Assembly (NCBI GenBank): GCA_911728435.2
Contig: OU452199.1
Coordinates: 10,798,860 to 10,862,859, forward strand
From: Apoderus coryli
Lineage: Eukaryota; Arthropoda; Insecta; Coleoptera; Attelabidae
Length of the DNA: 64,000 nt
Reading direction: 5' to 3'
The position numbers and the translations under genes were made by a program. This document shows positions 25,110-37,129 of this stretch, one piece after another. Below the pieces are notes generated by a model that was not told the DNA's origin, searched no databases, and was given only the letters and a program-made list of their open reading frames with translations. How positions within the stretch are numbered: the first letter of the stretch is position 1; every line of letters begins with the position of its first letter.

Positions 25110-27765
25110 AAAAGAAAGGACAAAGAAAGTTAAAAAAAAACTTATATATACATATATAAAATATTGTGTGTGTTACTTAAAACATCTTCGATTCAACTCA
25201 GCTTTTCCATGATTGACACATTTTTATAATTTTTTTTTATATATACCTACTTTAGTTCACAAATCCAGCATACTCACTTGGAAAATCAAGCTACAACCTA
25301 TCATCGTATATATGAAAGAAATAGTTACATATCAAAGGTTTGTTTTTTTTTTAGTTGGATAGTTTATATTTTATTACATTTGTGCGTTGTCATTTATATC
25401 TATCCATCTTCCATAAATTGTAAAATTTTGACAAAATCTGTTGGACCTCATAAACACACCATTCCATAATATCATCCTTATCAAATCAACAGGATGGTTG
25501 ATACAGGATTATATATTTTAAAATAATATGGTCACAAATGTATCTGGAATAGAAATGGAAATATGTATCTATATAATTTCATCGTATAATTCTAGATTTA
25601 GAGGAATGCTCAATGATCAGCACTAGTTTCTTTCGATTTGGGTTTCGGTTCTATACATCCTATTATTATTTCCCCGGAATTAGCTGCCGAAGGAATGATA
25701 ATTACTTTCTGTCTTTTCCGTAAATCTGGTCTGGATGTTATTAGGGCTCTTGCATAGGTCTTGCAGTTTTGGTTACGATTCGCGCTCTTCGAATATTAAC
25801 TGAACTAAAAGCTGGCTTATTCATTACGCTAATAAAATGAATGGACTCCATTTGCAGCAGCGGATCTTTGCACAGCATGTAATAAATTGGCTAAGAGAGC
25901 AGCTACCTTGAAGTTTGCCCCTTCATAATGTCATGATACTATTACAATTTACGTCAAGATGCAAACTTGCATATCCTAACAATAATGTTGCTGAAAAGTA
26001 TCTAGAAATAACAAGAAGCAATCTTCGACTAATAAGTGGCGGTTGGGTCTGATCATAACAATTTAGGCAAACATGCGAGAGCGTTTTAGCATGATATGAA
26101 ATGGTTCACAACTTCGTTTGTAAATCCAACAGCGTTTGCCACTAACGAGAATTCTCTGTATGAACGGAGATCTGAGGTCAGTGAGCTCCCAGATGATGCA
26201 CAAAGTATCAATGGGGTTCAGATGCAGAATGATGTAGTATATGAAGTTAGTACCGCACTGGTGCTTGTTGATTAATAAATACACAGGGGTTGTCCAACAG
26301 AAGGGGATGCTGTTGTCAAGAACGGTATTTAAAACGGAAGTTTTAACCACAATCCATTACACAAATTTGATTCTCAGTCAGTTGGCAGTAAGCAAGCATC
26401 ATGTTTACTGAAACATTCACGAACTATATGTAATCTTCATCGTACTAAGTTGACGTTTAACTTTAATATATATAGCTTGAGATTATCACCTCTGACTTAC
26501 TCAACAAATTGCTACCAGTTATACCAAAACAGATTAAATTAAAATAGGTATGTACCTATACCTAATTAGTTTTATACGAGTATATATGTATATACTAACT
26601 TATGTTTCATGATAATTTACAGACAAATAAATAAAAACATTCTAAAATTTATCTATTTAATAGTATTATATTCCTTTTCAAAAACCTGTTTCACTCCAAA
26701 TTAGAATTTCTAATAACTAATCAAAAATAAATTAGATTTCAGAACCATATTGTTTATGTACATGTTATGATGACTCAAATTATCTATCGAATTCCTATTA
26801 TGTTACCCATATAAAAATACTTAAATACAGGTAACCAGAAAACCCCATTTAGGCTGTACCTATATCAAAGTTAATAAATTAGTTTTTGGGATGTGACAAT
26901 AAACCATGGAAAATGATATGAATTACTTTATATCTATACATTTATTTTTATTTTGCGTCAATAATATTTTAGTTACAAGTAGTTCATTATCCCACCAAAA
27001 ATTAATTATTTTTTATTTAGAGAAGTTTCTACATGATTTTCTATGGGAATATTTAACTTTTACATTCAAGAATTGCATCCTCATTAACCAAGGACAGTTC
27101 ATATTTATTAATAAATTTAACTGCAAGATAGAATTGATGTACTCAAAACTTCTGTCTTTAATATTAAATTATCGATTATTTTGGCTTTGTGGAATATTTA
27201 ATAATCAGTTTAAATTTCATATAATTAGTTTGATTTTGAATGTCATTTAGGTTTTTCTGTCAAAATTTTTTTTTGGATAACGGGACTACGTTAATATTTT
27301 ACTATGCCTTCCATTGATTACACTGCCAGCTTCGTCAAAACAACTTTCACTGTTTTAATCGTTATGAAACGAACATTGAACTATGCGCCAAGTTTACGCC
27401 AATTTGCTAAATCGCACTTAAAATTAAATAAACCTGTTAACATTATTCTGAACAAGCATTAGAATAGAAACTACAAGAAATTAGACATATTTTCTTAAAG
27501 TTTTCTCAAAACAGTTTTTAATTCTCTAAATATAATGTGCCAACAAATTTATTATACACAATAACTTTATAATTTAGGACATAGCTACACAATATTGCAT
27601 CAATTATTCCATAAATAATTTTAGCAGTTTCAGGTTCTTAAAACAGTAGGTATTCTCCTAATGACAAATATGTAATATTTTTTAAATGTTGCTCTTATTC
27701 TCTCAGTAAAAGTTATTGAAACCGTGTTTCAGTATCTGCACAATAGGAAAGACTGGGTTGCGATC
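25110..27765. other. Non-coding DNA, no supported gene
   Basis: A somewhat GC-richer patch at 25800-26380 includes a 95-residue minus-strand frame (26063-26350) without any domain I recognise; it may be a decayed mobile element. The 114-residue plus-strand frame at 26906-27250 has a hydrophobic N-terminus but is composed almost entirely of AT-rich codons, and no splice or promoter context supports it. Confidence 0.45.
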
Positions 27766-27767
27766 GG

Positions 27768-28110
27768 ATAATGTTTGCGGATGATCTGAAATTATACTCT
27801 TCAATTCAAAGCATCGGCATCGCTGAGTGTGTTAAATTCACACATCTATCAGTTTTGAGGAGTAGTGCAATTTAAATATTGAGATAAATACATTAGATTT
27901 ACCAGAAGAAAAACGGTTACTGATTTCAATTACTCCAATTCTAACGTTTATATATTATCTCGTTGTGAATTTGCCACTAATCTGGGAGTAATTTTTGTTT
28001 CAAAGTTTAGATTTGTGGAACATATCAATAATAATGTGCCTGAAGCCACTAGGACCTATGGTTATAGATAGTCACGAATTTGCGGAGGGTTTAAAAATAA
28101 TGATACTCTC
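27768..28110 (+). pseudogene. Non-LTR reverse transcriptase fragment
   Basis: Plus-strand reading gives MFADDLKLYSSIQSI, which contains the FADD catalytic box of non-LTR reverse transcriptases. After about 30 residues it goes through stops and frameshifts. Later pieces read GVIFVSKFRFVEHINNNVPE and a degenerate GFKNNDTLK, which correspond to the thumb region (DLGVIFDSKLxFxxHI in relatives). About 340 bp remain, with no 3' tail. It is dead, and is one of the few plus-strand mobile-element pieces here. Confidence 0.75.
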
Positions 28111-28115
28111 AAACA

Positions 28116-28160
28116 GTGGCGGCTATTCAGGTGTAGTAGGTGAAGTGCCACTTCACCAAA
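28116..28160 (+). repeat. Possible hAT-type transposon terminus
   Basis: Immediately after the reverse transcriptase fragment the sequence reads 'cagtggcggctattcaggtg', like the CAGTGGCGG starts of hAT-superfamily elements, followed by a short palindrome 'ggtgaagtgccacttcacc'. No complementary right end (...ccgccactg) was found nearby. Confidence 0.35.
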
Positions 28161-28324
28161 AATAAATAATAAAAACATACAAATATATACTAATATTTTC
28201 CAATTTATAGTCTTTATTTTTAAAGAGACATAATGCATTTTAAAATTTATGAACATGAACTGCTGGTGCCACAGTTTTCTTCCATTAACAAAGAATACTA
28301 AAACCACTGGCACGCGAGGCTCTC

Positions 28325-30860
28325 TAGCCTCTAAATTCTAGTGTATTGCAAGCGAAGGACGGGTCGAAAAATAGCCCGTAAAGCGCGGGTCATACGACTA
28401 GCGGCAGATTTTTATCAGGTGGAGTGCATGGCATGTGTGCGTGGAACTCCTACACTTTGGATTTATATTAGATAAGTTTTTTACGTAGTTTTTTTTATTA
28501 TTATTACGATTATTTGGATGGTTTTCGTTTGTGTATTATTCTTTCAAAATAAAACACGAGCTTTTTAAGGATAAATTTCCTCGATTAACTAACATAGGAC
28601 AGAAGGCAAAATTATATCGTTAAAAAGATAAATGTATCAGGTAAAAAGCTCTTGTGTTTTTACTAATGATAAAAACTAAAACGGCGAATTATCCCTTTTT
28701 TGTTCCCTGTCATACACCGTTTCCTTTGTTTATGTGTTCTTATTATATTATGCATCAAAATTCAGTTGTAATTCGGTCCTCCATTTTAATATACCTACAT
28801 AAACTTCGTGGAACAGTAAAATTAAGCCGATCAGAGGTTGAATATTGTTGCAGAATAACAAATTTTCAACTGTATTCAGCTATTAGACGGCACCAATAAG
28901 GACAAACAAATATTTCAATTCAAAGAATTGCATTAAGGCTATGTGCAAGCAATGTCCGGGCCCGATACCTTTTATACTTCAATATGTTTTATTTATACCC
29001 TTATTCTTAGAAAAGGCAAATCGTTTCGGCATGTTTATGGTATTATCATTCCGGCCACCCCACCAAGAGTATTAGAATAACGGTGCCAATGAAGTAAAAT
29101 AAAAATTGTGGAAAGCTTTTTTATTTCAGTTATTTCTTTGGGGATATGATTTATAGTCTTTTAATAATGCCAGACTGACATTTATGTCACACTAGTTTTT
29201 ACCAGGGAACACTATTTTTTATTATTTAACAATAATTGTATTCGCTGGATTGACGCAAGCACTTGTGCATATAAATCAATATCATCTGAGAATTCGAAGA
29301 AGAATAATCTTAAATAGTACATGATATACACAAAAAAATCATAATGTTCAGAAGTTCAGACTATGATATCATTCTTAAGGTTTAGGTGGGACAATCCTTG
29401 GATAGAAGGTGTCATAGGATACCTAATTGCACAATATGCTGGCGTTTGCAGGGGAAGGATTAACCTTATAACTCTAAAGCGGCGTCGGTTACAAAATGGC
29501 AATAAATAAATCGAAAACAAAAATTAGAACATTGATGGACCCTGGAATCTTATGCTCTTGTATCAATCCAGCTAGCCCTGTTTTATCTTGCACAGTCATG
29601 AATTACGTACTAGATAATAGTATCAAGACCCTCCTTGTGAACTACGATTTTTTAAGCTTTGTGTTGGTGTTACAGCATCACGTGTTTGTAAAAAAAGAGT
29701 AAAAAATAAGATTTGTTGTGGTTTTGATGGCTAAAAATAAAAGAATATTTAGGTTGTGAGACAACAGTGTATAATCAGGAAAAAAATGATGTCAAGATAT
29801 ACAGGCTGTTCCGTTAAAATAATACCATATACCTATATAGACTTTTGATTGTTATAAATATTAAATAATTGATGTAGGCATTTAATTGCTCTTTGGCCAG
29901 CCTAAAAAAAACCTGTTTGTAAGCTTAGAAATTTATATTCTCGTAATTACAATTATAATGGTAAAACAAAAATATAAGCTTGTTATTATTAATATTTAAT
30001 TATTTTTAAATATTTTTCCTATTTAGAACAATTCGCATTTATGAAATAATAATTTTTGTAATATGATTTATCTTTATCTTAGTAAGGTTTCCATTGTGCA
30101 TGTATTTATATACTATACCTATTATTAACATATAATGCAATTTTATAAAATTGGATTAGGGGAAGAAAATCACGACGTATAAGATTTCTTACGAATATCG
30201 ATTAAGAGGTGAATACTTACAAAAACACTGTATTATTTACAACACAATATTATCTAATTTTTAAACTTAAATAACTGTTTATAAAAAAAAACAATTTATT
30301 TTCTGACCGATAGTAAACAAAAAAAATTAAATAAAGTAAGTAAAATACTCAACACTGCAACGCAGCTTTAGACATCGTTGCTTCTCTAAGATTCTGTGTG
30401 TATATCTTGGACACAATCCTATTAATATATTATGCAGAATCGTGACTATAAGAAGCTGATTCTATAACATAACATTTAAAAATAATTTAATAATAATAAA
30501 TTATTATTTTAAAAATCATATTTACACGAATTATCAATTAAAGTAATAACAATAAAATATTTATGCTGTTTGCTAAATAATGAGTTGTGACACATTAAAT
30601 TATAAAGTAAGTTGATACCTATTTTTACGGCATATTCATCCTTGAAATGCTCTATGCGGGTCTAAAGCAATAAACTAAATTAAAACAATAATATTGCGTT
30701 TGTTTAATTGAAATAGTAAATTATATGAGATATGAATTGGGTTTTCGACGAGAAACTAAAAATAATCATTGTTTCGACATATATATTTCATCATATCAAC
30801 TCATTATCGAACTACTCTCTGACACCTAAGTACCTGTTCCCTAAAATGAAAACAAAATAT
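28325..30860. other. AT-rich non-coding DNA, no gene seen
   Basis: No supported gene. Small plus-strand frames at 28654-28899 and 29496-29702 lack recognisable domains. 'atacaggctgttccgttaaa' at about 29802 resembles a DNA element end but is unpaired. Confidence 0.5.
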
Positions 30861-30862
30861 AG

Positions 30863-31003
30863 TTTGCGAACTGAAAAAAAAATCCGTGACACAGGTGGGA
30901 TTCGAACCGAATGTGCTACGGTAGAACACCTGACCGGCAATCGGGAGATGTTGGGTTCGAATCCTACCTGATGTGTCACGGAATTTGTTTTTCAGTTCGT
31001 AAA
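30863..31003 (+). repeat. tRNA-like sequence within a palindrome
   Basis: The arms 30863-30908 and 30954-31003 are inverted copies containing 'gtgacacaggtgggattcga' and its near-complement, each including a tRNA T-arm (GGTTCGAATCC). The 46-nt centre reads like a D-arm (ctacggtaga) followed by an anticodon arm: stem CCTGA/TCGGG with loop CCGGCAA. The loop would give anticodon GGC but has C instead of the invariant T at position 33. An extra inverted T-arm sits where the D-arm should follow the acceptor. It is therefore a tRNA-derived repeat or foldback and not a functional tRNA gene. Confidence 0.75.
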
Positions 31004-31004
31004 G

Positions 31005-32129
31005 AATATTAGTTTATTTCACTCCTCTATATTTATAGAACAAAACATAATATTCTGTGATGGGACACCGGCATTAAATAAAAATAAAAAAACAATAGCA
31101 TATTATATCAGACGGAAAATTACTATAATCGAAGAATAAGGTCATATTATAGTTAAATCTGAAATTATACCCTTTATCTAAAACAGTACCGAACGTTTAG
31201 TCAAGGCCGAAATATTGCCGATCTAATAATAAATTATTTGTCGAAATATACGATGCCAAAGTCCAATTCCTACGGGTTGTGCCGTCGTTTTACATTCTTA
31301 TAGGTATGACATTAAAAACGTATCGCAATGAGATTTTAGCGAAAGCATACAATTTTTCAATTAAACGATTGAGTGTGTAACTTGATTGTTAAAAATAAAA
31401 ATCATCAAACCTATAGTTTATGTGAAATGTGTACCCTTTCAGCCATTATAATAAAGACAGTCTGTCATTGAAAACCGGAAGTACCCCTGCTAACAGCTTG
31501 TATTTAAATGCTAATATAAAGCCTGATCTAATATTTTTTTTCTTAACCGAATCTAAATTTAATATCTCTCCCTATTTTATGTCTACCAGTTTTTATAATT
31601 TCTGATTTGGACCATATGTTAACTTTTACACGAAGTAAAATAAACATATTGTTCATATTATTTAATGTGACTTCATATTAATTATCTTGAATGCCTATAA
31701 CTGTCGTTTAATTTACTTTTAATATTTCACTTAATGATTTATGCTTAGTGAAAGGAATACTTAAGGTCGTATTCTTTGGAAAATGTGTCGTGATGTCCAA
31801 AACTCAATAGTTTGCAGTTACGCGCACTATTAAATTTAATAGTAAATTATTCTGATAAAGTAATTTTTTTAATTAAAAACTTCGTTCAAAATGTGAGAAT
31901 TGGACCTCCTCTACCAATCCATCTGTTATCCACGTTGTTATTTAGAAATTCTCTCATATTTAGAGCTACATGTTAACTCTATTACAAAGTCGACCATCCT
32001 CCATTAATCCGGTCAACACAAGTAAAATACGGTAAGATCATTAAGACATTATTAAAAGTTTCAGTAAGACCTATAGATTTCCTTTTGCATTTAGCAATGC
32101 ACGAAACCTTTACTCATACCTGTACTTAC
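31005..32129. other. AT-rich non-coding DNA, no gene seen
   Basis: Nothing recognisable. Confidence 0.6.
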
Positions 32130-32790
32130 AGTGTTATGTCTGCATCTTCTCAATGTTTTCGATAACAACATTTAATGCAGATTGGACATCTCCCTCAGCA
32201 TAGGTCAATCTGGATGCAAACGGAAGATGTTGTGTTCGCATATCTAGTTCTGTGGCTATGCCGAAACACATGCTGACCAGCATCGTTTTTAAAGAAGTCC
32301 GGACCAATGATTCCACCAGCCCATAAAGCACATCACACAGTCAGTTTTTCTGGATGTAACGGTGTCTCAACATACACTTGAGGATTACCATCACCAAATA
32401 CGGCAGTTTTGTTTATTGACATATCCATTCAAACAAAAATGAGCTTCATGGCTAAACAAACTTCAATTATGAAAATCGGGATCAACGGCAATTTTGTTTT
32501 GGGCCCATTCACCGAATCGACGCCTTGCTAGGTGATCATATGACTTCAATTGTTACACGAGGCAAGATTTTTCCGCAAAATCTTCCATAAAGTGGATGAA
32601 CACATATCCAATTCCTGTGCACGCTCTGATGGCGATACTGATTCGGGTCTTCCTCTACGTTACGGTCTACAGCAGCAATGACTTCTTCTGTACACACTGT
32701 ACGACATCTCTGTGGTTGCGTATTATCATTTAGTGTAAACGTGGTGCGATAACGTGCCATAGTTAATGGAATTAATTGCTCTGATGGATG
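32130..32790 (-). pseudogene. Mariner-like transposase relic (CTEEVIAAV type)
   Basis: On the minus strand the N-terminal part (32760 to 32536) reads RCRTVCTEEVIAAVDRNVEE followed by DPNQ, matching the second helix-turn-helix of an insect mariner-like family. In another frame around 32400-32530 it reads RRFGEWAQNKIAVDPDFHN and HEAHFCLNGYVNKQNCRIW, the region around the first catalytic residue. In this copy the usual SDEAHF appears as SHEAHF, so the catalytic aspartate is lost. It ends with AEGDVQSALNVVIENIEKMQ at about 32134. Most of the domain holding the second catalytic residue is deleted, and there are several stops. Confidence 0.8.
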
Positions 32791-32794
32791 ATTA

Positions 32795-35700
32795 TGTTGG
32801 CCGTAAAATGAACATAGTGCGCGTACGTATTTCGAACAGAACCATGATTTTCAAAATAAATTTGCACAATTTGGAAGCGTCAGTCTATTCATGTTGAAAT
32901 GCCAAACTAAACATAAATCACTTGAGAGCTGACAAAATGACCGCCATTTAAAAAAGAGTTCCCAACTTAAAGTTCTATACCTCTATAAAAACACTCTTTG
33001 GCTCTTGATTTCAATGTATTAAAAACACTAAATTTTCTAGCCACAAGTTCCGAATTTTACTTATACATAAATACGGCATTGGCGGTACTGAACGCTATGC
33101 CAATGGCAGGTTCTGAACCCCTCGATAAGCTCCTTTCTTGGTAAACATATTTATATAATACCATAAGATATAGGAACTGAAAAAGTTTACTTTTATGATA
33201 ATTATAAAGAAATCAATGGAATTAAAAAAGTAACGGTAATCCTTAGATGCTTAGAAGAGGTAGATTGCAATATAATACTCGTATTTAGGTAAACTTTGTA
33301 TTGTTAATGGTAAAAGAAATCCCTAACGTAACTTGTCGTGTATAGAGGTAAAAAGGAAAATTATACCCGGGAATTATTTGTATATTATGCCATGGAATTA
33401 CTGGATTTTCACTTGATTTTAGAAACGGTAAACGGCCTCACATTGTAATTATTTTAACTGAATAATTCGGTAGAGAACAAAAATGTCGATAATATAAAAT
33501 AGATTTTATAGTTTAATAAAAAATAGGTATTAATACAATGTTGCTCTGGAGATTAAACTTATAGTTTTGTTAAAAAACAGGCTTGCGAAACAAGATATTG
33601 CCATTGTTCTACATACCAAACGATATTATCGATTAAGTAAAGATCAAGGAAAGGCATCGTAAGGGTGGTTTAGTAGGTATATCTATATAAAACCAAATCC
33701 TAATAGGACTTCTTTTTTATCGTATTACTGTAATTGATACTAATGTGATGTAATTACTTTTATCCTGAAATCTAAACTTAAATCTGATATTAGTCAATAT
33801 TTCAACTTACAGAGGCTATTTTAAATGTATTGTCATATAGCAATCACAGGGTTAGCAATTTCTTTCGTTCACTGTACTGCTGTTGCAGCTATTGTATAGT
33901 CTCCATCAGATTTTACCCGCATTACAGTTATACATGTATTAACAATAACACCTCTTTCAATAATACAAATGGGTATACACTGTTTGTTTCGAAATTTCTT
34001 CTCCTCTTTTTTTTTTTAAATTACTGGTGTTTAGAAAATTATAGGATATTTTGGGATTTTTAGCCAATTATCAAAAACAAACACAATGGCGCTCAAATCT
34101 GCTTGTAGCGAATTTCTTTAGGATTACCCACCTAGTTTGACTAGCCTATAAGCTAATATCAGTCAGCCTGTGTAATATTCTCAAAGTAGTACCTCAGGAA
34201 ATCACCTGTAATAGTTTCGTATTTCCTTTCCTAAAAAGCTCAATGCTAAAATAAAAAATCGCGACGGTGGCATTCATACTATCTTCGACAAACTCGTAAT
34301 ATACATAATTTCTATACGGTTACGTCACATCCGACCTACCTTAACTGTCTCCATCTAAAGCACGTGACATCATACGAAAATAAAAATGTAAATGCGTGTT
34401 ATGTGTTTTGGAACGCGTTCCTCTTTGTTTATGTAGATGACAGCCTTATGGGTGTCTTATCTGGCGTTGCGTTGTATAGACCTAGTAAATTAGTTTCAAA
34501 AACTAATAAATAATTTTAATGGGATAGTTTTTAGATTCGGATATTAACGTTTTTCTTCTTTTCTATTTATTTTTAAACAAATATGTATTATGTGTGTTAA
34601 AAGATGATGATGATACCAAAGATTAATCTACACAATAGATAGTCAGCCCAATGCATTAAAATCAGAACATCTCTAAGTATGCCTGCCACTACGTGGCGTA
34701 GACTAGCGTGTAAAGCATAGAGCAGTATTGTCACAGCCAGAAACCGTTTTGTAGTTTATTAATATCAAAAACAAAACGCAACGTATAACAATTATTTAGA
34801 TCATTTGCAACAGATATGCACCGGCAATGCTGTATTGTCAGAGAGAGAAATTGATGAAATTCTGTATTAATCTGGAGGGGATACGCAGAGAGGGTAGAAA
34901 AAAAAACAAGCGAATGTGGTGTGTGTCGTGCTGTTGCCAATTCGTCGGTAAAAGAAACACACAGGGTGATTTATTACAAGTACAGTATTGAAATAAAAGC
35001 CTAATCTCTATGAATTAAATTTAATATAATAATATTTAATCCATGTCATACATGTTTCAAGACTAGACCAGTCCCATGATCAGTGGCGAACAATCGTTAA
35101 ATGAAAAGCTTTTAGATAGAAACATACTTTTGACTAAATATTTCACGTAGACAATGTGGCAAAGATGTAACAAGATTGTTGTAGATCTTATAATACCTAT
35201 AATAAAAAAATTATCAGTGCTACCTATATTATATTAGGTATACCTATTATAATAGTCTGTCTCTTCATCAGGTATAAGTTCCACTTTATCGGTTTAGGTA
35301 CTTAAATTTTACTTCTTTTTAATGTTTCTTCGGGTAAATAATAAGTTCGGTAGGAATAGGGCTTTGGGTATGAAACAAAAAAGATAGAAAATAGAAATTT
35401 GATATAGGGGTAGTTCTAAGCATTTACAAGTTTGTGACGTGTAGCGATTTTCGATGCCGCCCCCGGAGGTATACATGAGGGCGGCGCAATGCCGTTTTAA
35501 ATATCTCGTTTCGCTTTCTTGGAAAATAAAAAATTATAACTGATAACTGAAACTTAGTACTTAATACGTGGGCGTAAGAGCTAAGCTCACTTCACAGGTC
35601 TCTATTAATGAAAGAAAGTTAACATTTTGAGCATCTGCGTAAAATTAAATGTATCCGTTTGGTGGGTAGTTTTGATTACAATAAGTCAGTGCCAAGCCCA

Positions 35701-37092
35701 AGCCCGAAACAAAATAAATCTATATTTACCTACTACCTATTTGGCTTGGTACCGACTATTATGTGCATTGTTGTCTTTTGAATGATATTTGTATTTTGTT
35801 ATTTTTCGTATTTTTTATTAGTTCTTTTGACAGCTCTGGTGTCATCAATACACCTGTATCCCGAATTGCACCAAATTGCGATGCTATTGAACAAGCATAT
35901 AATCCTAAATATAATATTCTTTTTGAACTACCTGTATCTCGAAAACCAAGCCGTAGCGGACCCATGTACATGTACCCATGTACATATAATATAAAATAAT
36001 AATTTGTATCTTAAAATTAGTCAAAGAATCACCCTTTAAAGTTTGTACAAGTACTTATGCAACACCCTGTATACATAGATACTTTGATTTGCAATTTGCA
36101 AATCTGTCAAACTAGGTAATGCTGTTTTTTTTTATTTACTTTCAAATATGGTGTTATGTAATTGTATTCAAATTAAATGTTTGGGGATGATATTTACGAG
36201 TTTTATTTTTTATATAGAGAAACTGTTATTCAGTTTTTAAGGATCAATCTGAAGCAGACGATTGTACTTGTTAAAACATGAAAAAAGTTATTGTCGTGAT
36301 ACTTTTAACACCCTGTTGGTGGGTTTTTAAAGCTTTTTACGAAACGTGTTAACAATACAATCTACATAAATCGTTAGTTTTTTAAAGTTTTATGATCATT
36401 GCACAAAAACCAATATTAGGGAGACAGTAAGTTTTTTTTTCAATTCGGCGTTGCAGAATTTGAACCTAATTGTGATAATTGTGTTATTTTACTAGTATAG
36501 ATATTTTTGAGTAAATTAATTCGGTTATAATCGATGAGTAGAATCTTTGGAGTAAAATACATTTCACAAAAACCCTGAACCATATTTCTCAATAGATTTA
36601 AATTTTCATTAAAAACAGATTAAAAATTCTAATTTTTTACATCCTGCATTTCGAAACCGTATTTTTTTAAATAATTATTGTCATGCTGGAAATTTCAAAC
36701 CTTATTTACTTCAGCAACTTGTAAAAAGCACAGCCTTTTTAATATTAACATTTCTTAAAATCGATATTACGCGATAACGATGACTTTCTATCAATATCAC
36801 AGAAGGATACATTTATTACGTATATAATTTGTTAGATTTTACATCTCCGAATTGAAACACACGCAAAAAATGTGCATAAAAAAGTTAGGGTAGCATTTCA
36901 CGCCTGTATGCCCCTTTAATTTACCCGCCTCTGAGATTTATTTTTTCATAATGTTAACGACAAGTTGAATCTGCTGTTTGAGTTTGATCCTTAAAACTGA
37001 ATCAGGTAATAACCGGAAGTCCTATCTATAACGCCACATTTCGTTAATTTAAATATAACTTTTTGATGCATCCTTATATCCGAAATTTAAAA
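32795..37092. other. Non-coding DNA, no supported gene
   Basis: Overlapping frames at 35759-35999 on both strands conflict and lack domains. 'caccctgtatac' at about 36064 and 'caccctgttggt' at about 36310 look like right ends of CAGGGTG-type elements but have no clear left partners; the best candidate, 34971, matches only weakly. A short (GTACAT)-type palindromic run lies at 35964-35985. Confidence 0.5.
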
Positions 37093-37128
37093 TTAAATGA
37101 CTAAAATAATATTATTTTAGTCATTTAA
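37093..37128. repeat. Perfect 36-bp palindrome
   Basis: 18-bp arms meeting without a spacer ('ttaaatgactaaaataat' and its exact reverse complement). Similar AT palindromes arise by chance in AT-rich DNA, but a perfect 36-mer containing GACT/AGTC is unusual. Confidence 0.9.
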
Positions 37129-37129
37129 A

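Noticed and set aside
26063..26350. 95-codon minus-strand frame in a GC-richer patch
   Set aside because: No domain recognised. It may be degenerate repeat DNA, but nothing supports a gene.
26906..27250. 114-codon plus-strand frame with hydrophobic N-terminus
   Set aside because: AT-driven composition, no domain, no splice or promoter context; a frame of this length is expected by chance here.
30887..30978. Functional tRNA gene
   Set aside because: Extra inverted T-arm, C in place of T33 and abnormal spacing between acceptor and D-arm.
35759..35999. Three overlapping frames on both strands
   Set aside because: Mutually exclusive, low complexity, no recognisable protein.
34971..36072. Possible CAGGGTG-bounded element between 34971 and 36072
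   Set aside because: Beyond the first 7-8 bases the two ends match only weakly, so I do not call an element.
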